Shown in pieces: positions 1 to 5,253 of a stretch of 5,253 nt of DNA (the stretch's first letter is position 1; every line of letters begins with the position of its first letter). Source of the stretch: an uncultured Clostridia bacterium (lineage in GTDB: Bacteria > Bacillota > Clostridia > Christensenellales > CAG-314); contig CAKQXG010000131.1 in NCBI GenBank assembly GCA_934281515.1, forward strand, positions 1-5,253, given 5' to 3'. The translations under genes were made by a program, and so were the position numbers. The notes under the pieces are model-generated. The model saw only the letters and a program-made list of their open reading frames with translations. It did not search any database and had not been told where the DNA came from.

Positions 1-650
1 CCTTCGATTGTTTCAAGATAAACGTCTGCTGCATCTGCCAACTTGGTGCTGGTCTTAAGTTTGTATGCGCCACCGTCTTGATCACCTGCAAAGTAGAAGA
101 CCTTTCCGCTAGGGGTGTAGTACAATGCCCACTTGTAAGGTTTGCCAACCTCGGGATTTGTAATGATGGAAGCGTTGTATTGCTTGAGAATCTCCGCCTT
201 TTGCGATGTCTTGGGAGCAACGCAAGTGTAGGTCAAACCGTATTCCTTGCCGCTAGCGTCCTTGTAGGCTTCGCCCTTGGAGTTGACAATGACAACCTTG
301 AGAGTGTAGTTGATGTCCGCGTCGTGCTTTTCGGGGATAACGATTGTGTACTTCTTGGTCGTTTCGTCCAATGCGCTGACTGTGATATCCGTGGAACCGG
401 AAACAGTCCATTTGACGGAAGCAATCGTTGTGCCTACACGCACCGTGCCGACAACTTCGTAGGAAGCGTCGTAGTTGATTGTGGTTGTTTCGTCGCCATA
501 GGTTGACTTGAGGTAGGCAACCATGTCTTTGAGAGTTGCTTCACTGAGTGTGTCTGAGGGTTTGTTTTCGTCCATTTCGCAAGCAACAAGACCGAAAACA
601 GCACTGACAAGCATCACAACAGTAAGCAAAAGTACCCAATACTTCTTCAT
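1..650 (-). CDS. Lipoprotein with Ig-like region, partial (C-terminus beyond the left edge)
   Basis: This gene has no stop inside the window; I translated it by hand and found it open for 216 codons from ATG at 650 to the left edge. The start is supported by an AAAGGAG site 8 bases upstream. Residues 1-24 are a lipoprotein signal peptide: MKKYW, a hydrophobic core, then lipobox LVAC with the lipidated Cys at residue 24. The mature protein should be anchored on the outer face of the membrane. Residues 25-50 are a polar, partly helical linker. Residues about 55-146 look like an Ig-like beta-sandwich, with a core tryptophan in VKWTVSG (79-85) and alternating strands ending in GLTYTCVAP. From about residue 168 a second module begins (KWALYYTPSGKVFYFAG, then YKLKTSTKLADAADVYLE) and runs off the edge; it resembles small beta-rich modules I associate with clostridial surface lipoproteins, but I cannot name the family. 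It follows the nuclease gene by 96 bases, so it is probably part of the same surface system. No catalytic motif is visible. A binding or scaffolding role is a guess. Confidence 0.88.
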   Translation of the reverse strand, partial: MKKYWVLLLTVVMLVSAVFGLVACEMDENKPSDTLSEATLKDMVAYLKSTYGDETTTINYDASYEVVGTVRVGTTIASVKWTVSGSTDITVSALDETTKKYTIVIPEKHDADINYTLKVVIVNSKGEAYKDASGKEYGLTYTCVAPKTSQKAEILKQYNASIITNPEVGKPYKWALYYTPSGKVFYFAGDQDGGAYKLKTSTKLADAADVYLETIE

Positions 651-658
651 TTTTTGTT

Positions 659-665
659 CTCCTTT
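659..665 (-). promoter_or_regulatory. Ribosome binding site of the left-edge lipoprotein
   Basis: On the minus strand the bases read AAAGGAG, followed by the 8-base spacer AACAAAAA and then ATG at 650. This fixes the start of the left-edge lipoprotein and agrees with its signal peptide. Confidence 0.85.
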
Positions 666-707
666 AAAAAATTTTAACAAAAGAGTTGCATATGATTACA
701 CACCGCA

Positions 708-727
708 CGACTAGCCCCGGCCAATCG
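708..727 (-). promoter_or_regulatory. Possible RNA hairpin between nuclease and lipoprotein genes
   Basis: On the minus strand the sequence CGATTGGC-CGGG-GCTAGTCG can fold into an 8-bp stem with a 4-base loop. Two of the pairs are G-U, so the fold works in minus-strand RNA but has two mismatches in the plus-strand sense, which fits the direction of transcription. It begins about 20 bases after the nuclease stop. With no following U-run it is more likely a processing or stability hairpin than a terminator, or it may be chance. Confidence 0.25.
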
Positions 728-746
728 CTTGGTGAATAAACCTTGA

Positions 747-2078
747 TTAGTCGATTATCTCGATGTAGTGATAGCTGACAACCTTGATTTGATAAATACC
801 CGGAACGTTGTCACCGACATCTTCGTCGTAGTAGGCTACAACACCCTTTACATTGATTTTGCTACCGACAGGATATCTATCCTGTGTGATAAGGTTGCCT
901 TCTTCGTCCTTCAACACATCGGTGCGAATGACAATTTCCTTACCGTCGCGCTTGCATGTAATGGTCATTGCGCCCTTGGAGGAACTTTGTTCGTTTTTGG
1001 TTGTGTAGATGTTGACAATCTCCAGATTTGTCATTTGGATCGTTGTATCCAAGGTAAGGTAACCGTAGTCAAATTCCTGAACGTTGTCATCGCCGAGATC
1101 AATCTTGATTTTGCTTAAAAACTGCTCGGGAGTTGTATCTACGTAGATTACGTCATGTCCGCTTTCGATAAGATAGAAGTTGTCAACCTTATCTTTGGAA
1201 TAGGGGTCGCATTTGATGTCGGCAACTTGCCAGCTGTTGCCCGTTTCGTAGTACTGTACCAAGCCCGAAATATGCACCAGATTGCCGAGTTTGATAATCT
1301 GCTTTGCAAACGGACCGGGCTTGTAACTGTAGAAGAATGGCATGGCAAAATACAGACCGGTTTCCTCGTCATAAGTCTGTATGTACATCTTGTTGTTGCT
1401 GTCCGACACAATTACACCCTCGAACGCTACGCGAACATTGTTGTAGTTGGCAATGTTTGTGCGAAGCTCCTTGATAGACACCGACTTTGTTTCACCTGTG
1501 TAGAAATCGGGGTCGGCCTTGTCGGAATAGCAATACAATTTGTGGTCAATAGCTTGGTTGATGGCATTGCCACAAATCTCGCCGTATCTGTTTTGCGTGG
1601 AATTGGAAGCCAACGCCAAGCCTTCTTGCAAAATTTCAATATTAAGATTGCGGTAGTCGGCGTCTTCGGAGGGCTTGTACCAAACCCAAACAACATATCT
1701 GCTACCCGTCGAGTCGATGTTCCACTTGTCGTTGTCGGACTCGAGAATTATCGAAGTGGCACTCTGCAACTTTTCTTTGGTAAAGTTGGATGCTTTTTTG
1801 CCCCAAGGCTCGACCGTGCCGGTAGACTCGGGCGTGTTGATGGCAATATATCTTGCCTTTAGTACACCCGTAGGAATAACCGACGCGTCGACCAAAAAGT
1901 GCGTTGTGTCGCCGTCAATATAATTTTTGACGGTGGCTGTCAGCTTGGCAGAATCGGAATTCATATCCAATTTAACCTGACTGACGTAATCCACAAGTGG
2001 CTTTTCGCATGCTACCAGTGCCAGCAAAGCCGACACCAGCAACAAAAGACAAAGCATTAAACTAGTAAGTTTTTTCAT
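747..2078 (-). CDS. Lipid-anchored thermonuclease-like (SNase-fold) protein with C-terminal OB-like domains
   Basis: This 443-residue protein is predicted to be a surface-anchored, calcium-dependent nuclease of the staphylococcal nuclease family, which cleaves DNA and RNA phosphodiester bonds. Residues 1-24 are a lipoprotein signal peptide with lipobox LVAC and lipidated Cys24. The nuclease domain spans about residues 45-185. It shows DGDT at 55-58 (Asp57 equals nuclease Asp21), Arg76 (Arg35), TPE at 82-84 (Glu84 equals Glu43) and Arg127 in TGSRY (Arg87). The position equivalent to Asp40 is Asn81. Beyond it, residues about 197-290 (VRVAFEGVIV, MYIQTYDEETGLYF, GNLVHISGLV) and about 315-440 (KINVKGVVAYYDE) each look like an OB-like beta barrel, giving a chain about three times the length of a bare nuclease domain. 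I chose ATG 2078 over an in-frame ATG at 2102 because AAAGGGTG lies 7 bases before 2078 and MKKLTS is a normal signal-peptide start. The gene follows the binding-protein stop by 29 bases, implying co-transcription. Bacillus YhcR is a comparable nuclease with OB and SNase domains, but it also carries a nucleotidase that is absent here. Confidence 0.9.
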   Translation of the reverse strand: MKKLTSLMLCLLLLVSALLALVACEKPLVDYVSQVKLDMNSDSAKLTATVKNYIDGDTTHFLVDASVIPTGVLKARYIAINTPESTGTVEPWGKKASNFTKEKLQSATSIILESDNDKWNIDSTGSRYVVWVWYKPSEDADYRNLNIEILQEGLALASNSTQNRYGEICGNAINQAIDHKLYCYSDKADPDFYTGETKSVSIKELRTNIANYNNVRVAFEGVIVSDSNNKMYIQTYDEETGLYFAMPFFYSYKPGPFAKQIIKLGNLVHISGLVQYYETGNSWQVADIKCDPYSKDKVDNFYLIESGHDVIYVDTTPEQFLSKIKIDLGDDNVQEFDYGYLTLDTTIQMTNLEIVNIYTTKNEQSSSKGAMTITCKRDGKEIVIRTDVLKDEEGNLITQDRYPVGSKINVKGVVAYYDEDVGDNVPGIYQIKVVSYHYIEIID

Positions 2079-2083
2079 AAAAA

Positions 2084-2091
2084 CACCCTTT
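2084..2091 (-). promoter_or_regulatory. Ribosome binding site that decides the nuclease start
   Basis: Minus-strand AAAGGGTG sits 7 bases (counted from the GGG) before ATG 2078. The alternative in-frame ATG at 2102 is only 5 bases after the preceding stop codon and would add eight residues (MFVTKGVF) before the signal peptide, with no comparable site upstream. Confidence 0.7.
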
Positions 2092-2093
2092 GT

Positions 2094-2107
2094 CACAAAC
2101 AATTGTG
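2094..2107 (-). repeat. Small inverted repeat in the binding-protein/nuclease gap
   Basis: CACAA and TTGTG arms of 5 bases flank a 4-base loop immediately after the stop codon of the binding-protein gene and just before the nuclease ribosome binding site. It is short and A+T-rich, so it may be chance. If it folds it would be too weak to terminate transcription. Confidence 0.3.
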
Positions 2108-3577
2108 TTATTTATTCTTTTGGCAGTTTTTAATTGCATCTTCAAACGCCGTTTTGATTTGAGCTGCGATATTGTTGCCCGAGAAAGCAACACACTTGAC
2201 AAGCAAGGAACCGACTTCGTCACGAGCTTTGGAAGAACCGTTGAAAGCAGGGCTTGTGTAGTAAGCGTGGGCTTGTTCTACACAAACTTTGGCGGACAAT
2301 GCCGTGATGCCGTCGCCGCCGTCTGCTGCTGCGAGGAATGCACTGTAAACGGGGTCATTGTTGACGGATGCAAGCACGGGTACGTAACCGGAAGTTTGAG
2401 AGAACTTAGCCTGGAATGTAGTGTTTGTAACAAGGAACTTGACAAACAACCACGAAGCAAGCATTTCGTCCTCGCTGGCTTTGTTGAAAATACATACGCT
2501 GGGACCTTGGGAAATAACCTTCGGGGCCTCGGGGTTTACTTGCGGAATGATTGTGATACCGACGTCGAACGGATACTTGCCGTCAACGGTCTGCGGAGCC
2601 TGGTTGGATGCGCCTGCGGAAGAACCGATGGACATAAAGCTTTCCTGATTTTTGAACAGGTTGGAAGTGTATTTGTCACTGTTGAGAGCCTTTGTCGTGA
2701 AGTAGTTTTTGCTGTACCAACCATTGATACGAGTCATAAATTCCTTCATCGTGTCGTTGTTGAACAAATAATGGTCGGCAGCATCTCCCTCGGCGGTTGT
2801 GTACAACGATTTATGTTCGGCGTCGAGAGTTGCAAATTGTTCCGCCATGGTGATAAACCAGTTGGCTTCGCTGTCGTAACCGAGAGGAACGATGTCTTTT
2901 CCGGAATCCTTGGTAATCTCGAGGATTGTTTTGCAAACGTATTCCATACTGGAATGGCAATTTTCGGGACAGGAGTCATTGCACCACCAGTGTGTGGGAA
3001 CATCAATCTTACTCTTGTTAGCTTCGAAGAAAGTCTTGTTGTAGAACAACACTTCGGTAGATTTGCTGAACGGCAAAGTGTACATCGGAGTGGAACCGTC
3101 TTCCTTAGCGGCAAATTGTCTGCCTTCCTCGTAAAAACCGCCGTCTTGCAAATCCTTTATTTGAGCTGCGGTAAGGCCAATGGGCATTTCTTCGCTGTTG
3201 CCGAATTTGCCTGCCTCTACGGTGCCGGTGCTGTTGATATAGCTGTCCATTTCCATGACGGCTTTTGCAATGTTGTAACCTGCAACGTGGTCGGGATAGC
3301 AGTAAGCAATGTTAGGCTCGCTACCGGTAGAAATATCTACGTTTACCTTGTTGCGTACTGCGTCGTAATCGCCGACTTGAGTATGCTCGATGTGAATGTC
3401 GGGATAAATCTTGTTAAACTCGGCAATATACTCTTCAAGTACATTACGCAGTCCCTGTCCCATTGTGTGGTAGAACGTGATTGTGATACCGTCTTCTTCG
3501 AAGTTGCACGCTGCAAGACCTAAAAGCGCGGTGACAGACAGCACAAGCACAAGTGCTACTGCAAAAAACTTTCTCAT
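2108..3577 (-). CDS. ABC importer solute-binding lipoprotein, UgpB-like (CUT1 class)
   Basis: This 489-residue protein is the extracellular substrate receptor of the ABC importer whose permeases lie just upstream. Residues 1-24 are a lipoprotein signal peptide ending in lipobox LAAC (Cys24). The mature chain has the layout of family 1 solute-binding proteins: an opening strand and helix (ITITFYHTMGQGLRNVLEEY, 31-50), FNKIYPDIHIE (54-64), the GDYDA and PNIAYCYP region (69-95), LPFSKSTEVLFYNKTFFE (168-185), and a late SGYVPV (396-401). These pieces resemble the glycerol-3-phosphate receptor UgpB more than maltose receptors, but the ligand cannot be assigned; sugars, oligosaccharides and glycerophosphodiesters all remain possible. 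An unusual Cys-rich insertion, WWCNDSCPENC, sits at 197-207 where family members usually read into a helix. The start ATG 3577 has AGGAGG 5 bases upstream, and the gene begins 17 bases after the permease stop, so it is in the same operon. Length is near the upper range of the family. Confidence 0.93.
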   Translation of the reverse strand: MRKFFAVALVLVLSVTALLGLAACNFEEDGITITFYHTMGQGLRNVLEEYIAEFNKIYPDIHIEHTQVGDYDAVRNKVNVDISTGSEPNIAYCYPDHVAGYNIAKAVMEMDSYINSTGTVEAGKFGNSEEMPIGLTAAQIKDLQDGGFYEEGRQFAAKEDGSTPMYTLPFSKSTEVLFYNKTFFEANKSKIDVPTHWWCNDSCPENCHSSMEYVCKTILEITKDSGKDIVPLGYDSEANWFITMAEQFATLDAEHKSLYTTAEGDAADHYLFNNDTMKEFMTRINGWYSKNYFTTKALNSDKYTSNLFKNQESFMSIGSSAGASNQAPQTVDGKYPFDVGITIIPQVNPEAPKVISQGPSVCIFNKASEDEMLASWLFVKFLVTNTTFQAKFSQTSGYVPVLASVNNDPVYSAFLAAADGGDGITALSAKVCVEQAHAYYTSPAFNGSSKARDEVGSLLVKCVAFSGNNIAAQIKTAFEDAIKNCQKNK

Positions 3578-3594
3578 ATTGTCCTCCTAAAATA

Positions 3595-4515
3595 TTATCC
3601 TTTTATACCGCTGCGGCTGACGCCCTTCATGATGTACTTGCGCAAGAACACAAATACCATAAACAACGGGAAAGATACGATTGTTACCGCTGCCATTTGC
3701 ACGGGATAGTTGACATCACCGCTGTTGGACGTAAACGCATTGCGCAAACCATACGTAACAAGGGTGTGCGCATCATCCCTGGCAACAAGCAAAGGCCACA
3801 TGTAGCTGTTCCATGCGCCCATCATCTTGAGTATCGTGATACTGATAAGCGTGGGGAGCGCAAGGGGAATCATTACTTTCCACAAATATTTGAGGTCGCT
3901 TGTGCCGTCCACCTTGGCGGCATAGTACAGCTCGTCGGGAATTTGCAGGAAATTTTGACGAAGCAGGTAGATGTAGAACACGCTGACAAGGAAAGGTACA
4001 ATCAAAACCGTGTAGGTTTCAGTCCAGTTGAAAGCGTGGATTGTTTGATAGTTGGTGATAGTAAACAGTTCGCCGGGAATCATCATGGTTGCAAGCAAAC
4101 CCGCAAACAGAATGTTTTTGCCTTTGAACTCCAACCGAGCGAAGGCAAAAGCCGACAAAACAGTTATGACAAGCGACAACACCGTCGACACAAGACCAAC
4201 GTACAATGTGTTGAGGAACAACGTACCCAAACTGGCTTCACTGAATGCTGCGGCGTAGTTGCCCCAAGCGATACCTTGCGTGGGGAAAAACGTCGGCATA
4301 TCCAACTCGTACTCCGCTTTTGTCTTTAAGGAAGAAATAATCATCCAATAAAACGGGAAAAGTACGATAAGCGCCATGATACCCAGAAACAAATACAACA
4401 GCACTTGTACAAGTATCTTTACTACGCGTTGACGTTTTTTTACATTGTCAAGATTTTTGGCGACAAGCACCGTTTCGACAGAGGCACTGCCGACATTATT
4501 TAGTTTATCCGACAT
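3595..4515 (-). CDS. ABC importer permease, UgpE/MalG-like (CUT1 class)
   Basis: This complete 306-residue inner-membrane protein is the second permease of the importer. A charged cytoplasmic N-terminus of about 30 residues precedes the first membrane segment (about 31-60, ending FPFYWMIISSLK, a hallmark of MalG-type permeases). Further segments lie near 99-126, 135-157, 165-189, 219-240 and 273-297, giving the six expected. The EAA loop that docks the ATPase is at 196-221: ELYYAAKVDGTS, then PLALP, with the conserved Asp203-Gly204. The C-terminus ends MKGVSRSGIKG, a common ending for this family. ATG 4515 has AGGAGG 5 bases upstream, and the gene starts 15 bases after the first permease ends. 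The usual length for the family is 270-300, and the slight excess is the long N-terminal tail. Pairing with the UgpB-like receptor suggests the same substrate class. Confidence 0.95.
   Translation of the reverse strand: MSDKLNNVGSASVETVLVAKNLDNVKKRQRVVKILVQVLLYLFLGIMALIVLFPFYWMIISSLKTKAEYELDMPTFFPTQGIAWGNYAAAFSEASLGTLFLNTLYVGLVSTVLSLVITVLSAFAFARLEFKGKNILFAGLLATMMIPGELFTITNYQTIHAFNWTETYTVLIVPFLVSVFYIYLLRQNFLQIPDELYYAAKVDGTSDLKYLWKVMIPLALPTLISITILKMMGAWNSYMWPLLVARDDAHTLVTYGLRNAFTSNSGDVNYPVQMAAVTIVSFPLFMVFVFLRKYIMKGVSRSGIKG
3899..3915 (-). repeat. 17-base identical copy shared by the two permease genes (copy 1)
   Basis: The same 17 bases occur here and at 4838-4854. On the minus strand both encode KVDGTS of the EAA loop in the same frame. 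This reflects the shared ancestry and strong constraint on the ATPase-docking loop of the paired permeases, not a mobile repeat. Confidence 0.6.
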
Positions 4516-4530
4516 AGATACCTCCTACAA

Positions 4531-5253
4531 TCAGTAATGTACCTTACGCTTACTTACTTGCAAGTTGATAAGCGTAACCACAAGAATAATTGCAAACAAA
4601 ATCAAAGCGCCTGCGCTTGCCGTACCATACGACTGCTCGGTACTGTTGAGTTGTTCATAGATGTAGCCGACCATTGTGTTTAGTCTGCCCGGATCGTTGG
4701 GCGGACCCATTGTTTGTCCGAATACACCGACGATACTGCTGTATTCCTTAAATCCGCCGATAAAGCCTGTAATAACAACGTATGCCAGCATTGGGGAAAG
4801 AAGAGGAACGGTTATGCGCCAAAAAATACGCGCACGACTTGTGCCGTCCACCTTTGCCGCCTCGTAGTACTGCTTGTTGACGCTTTGCAAGCCACCGAGC
4901 AAAATAAGAATTTTGAACGGAAGGGCGTTCCACACGATGTACACCACCATGACGAACATGTTTGCCCACTTTTCAGAACCGACGTTTATCCAGTTGATCC
5001 AAGCGTCTTTGCCCGCAATAGCCATTATTACATTATTTATTACCCCGGCTGTCTTTGTGTAGTACATTTCCGAGCCGGTGCCACGCAAGCCTATTACATT
5101 GAACATTGCGGCAAAAACCATACCTATTGCAATGCTGTTTGTTACATAGGGCAAGAAGAAAATTGTCTGCAAAAGACGTTGAAGGGGCTTGATTGCATTA
5201 AGACACACGGCAATAAGCAATGCTAACATCGTAGAAAGAGGAACGGTCAGCAC
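4531..5253 (-). CDS. ABC importer permease, UgpA/MalF-like, partial (N-terminus beyond the right edge)
   Basis: The reading frame is open to the right edge and ends at TGA (4533-4531). The visible 240 or so residues match the C-terminal three-quarters of a UgpA-type permease, so roughly 60-90 N-terminal residues with the first membrane segment are missing. The GTG at the edge is best read as an internal valine, because the matching position in relatives lies inside the second membrane segment (LTVPLSTMLALLIAVCLNA). Other membrane segments fall near 29-55, 98-121, 152-170 and 213-233 of the visible part. The EAA loop is at 130-153 (YEAAKVDGTSRARIFW, then VPLLSP) and contacts the ATPase. The outer loop at about 55-97 (GLRGTGSEMYYTKTAG and beyond) seems somewhat longer than usual. 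It is the first gene of the operon seen here; any ATPase, regulator or promoter would lie outside the window. Confidence 0.93.
   Translation of the reverse strand: MLTVPLSTMLALLIAVCLNAIKPLQRLLQTIFFLPYVTNSIAIGMVFAAMFNVIGLRGTGSEMYYTKTAGVINNVIMAIAGKDAWINWINVGSEKWANMFVMVVYIVWNALPFKILILLGGLQSVNKQYYEAAKVDGTSRARIFWRITVPLLSPMLAYVVITGFIGGFKEYSSIVGVFGQTMGPPNDPGRLNTMVGYIYEQLNSTEQSYGTASAGALILFAIILVVTLINLQVSKRKVHY
4838..4854 (-). repeat. 17-base identical copy shared by the two permease genes (copy 2)
   Basis: This is the partner of the copy at 3899-3915 and encodes KVDGTS in the EAA loop of the UgpA-like permease. Identical codons in both genes suggest either chance under strong codon preference or limited gene conversion between the permeases. 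Confidence 0.6.

Larger units (their letters stand above)
651..746 (-). other. 96-base intergenic gap with no gene
   Basis: This is the only sizeable gap in the window, between the nuclease stop codon and the next lipoprotein. Read on the minus strand it contains a possible hairpin near its start, a G+C-rich patch (GGCCGGGGC), then an A+T-rich stretch (TTGTTAAAATTTTTTAAAGG) leading into the ribosome binding site. TAAAAT within that stretch could serve as a -10 element, but I see no convincing -35 hexamer at the right distance. No T-tract follows the hairpin, so an intrinsic terminator is not supported. Confidence 0.6.

Noticed and set aside
78..506. Plus-strand open frame of 142 codons at the left edge
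   Set aside because: It overlaps the partial lipoprotein, which has a signal peptide and ribosome binding site on the minus strand. The plus frame has neither.
666..690. Promoter for the left-edge lipoprotein (TAAAAT as -10)
   Set aside because: The -10 match is plausible, but no acceptable -35 hexamer lies 16-18 bases upstream and the region is simply A+T-rich, so I do not annotate it.
708..727. Intrinsic terminator after the nuclease gene
   Set aside because: The hairpin has two G-U pairs and no following U-run in either direction.
1155..1862. Plus-strand open frame of 235 codons opposite the nuclease
   Set aside because: It is antisense to the SNase-domain gene, and no convincing domain was seen.
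2090..3523. Plus-strand open frame of 477 codons opposite the binding-protein gene
   Set aside because: It mirrors the minus-strand gene almost end to end. The minus strand has a lipobox, ribosome binding site and family motifs; the plus frame has no recognisable domain and a Cys/Val-rich composition typical of antisense reading. The openness follows from the minus-strand gene's codon preferences.
3553..4329. Plus-strand open frame of 258 codons opposite the UgpE-like permease
   Set aside because: It lies antisense to a clear six-segment permease and is rich in His, Arg and Gln with no domain pattern.
5251..5253. GTG at the right edge as the start of the UgpA-like permease
   Set aside because: It aligns with the interior of the second membrane segment in relatives and there is no upstream sequence to judge, so the gene is treated as truncated.

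Overview
The window reads as a stretch of bacterial chromosome (or metagenomic contig) from a Gram-positive member of the Bacillota, most likely an uncultured anaerobic Clostridia lineage. This is inferred from strong AGGAGG-type ribosome binding sites, three separate lipoprotein signal peptides with clean lipoboxes (LVAC, LAAC, LVAC), a CUT1-type sugar-class ABC importer with no ATPase gene beside it, and a base composition near 45% G+C in the stretch I counted. No marker gene is present, so the taxonomy is only an impression.

Every supportable gene lies on the minus strand and is read from the right edge to the left edge. In order of transcription they are: the C-terminal 240 or so residues of an UgpA/MalF-like permease (5253-4531, cut by the right edge); a complete UgpE/MalG-like permease (4515-3595); a complete UgpB-like solute-binding lipoprotein (3577-2108); a complete lipid-anchored thermonuclease-fold protein with two probable OB-like domains after the nuclease domain (2078-747); and the N-terminal 216 codons of another lipoprotein with an Ig-like region (650-1, cut by the left edge). 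The gaps are 15, 17, 29 and 96 bases, with no recognisable intrinsic terminator, so at least the first four genes look like one operon. The last gene may be read through or have its own promoter in the 96-base gap, which also holds a possible RNA hairpin.

The two permeases and the binding protein form a standard importer. The binding protein captures a small solute outside the membrane and the permease pair carries it in, powered by an ATPase encoded elsewhere or upstream of the window. The less ordinary part is what follows: a surface-anchored nuclease and a surface-anchored Ig-like protein in the same transcription unit. One reading is a surface system that breaks down extracellular nucleic acid and imports a product such as a phosphorylated or sugar compound. 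The importer's ligand cannot be read from the sequence, so this coupling is inference. The plus strand carries several long open frames, but all mirror the minus-strand genes and none has independent support. No RNA gene, mobile element or CRISPR array was seen.
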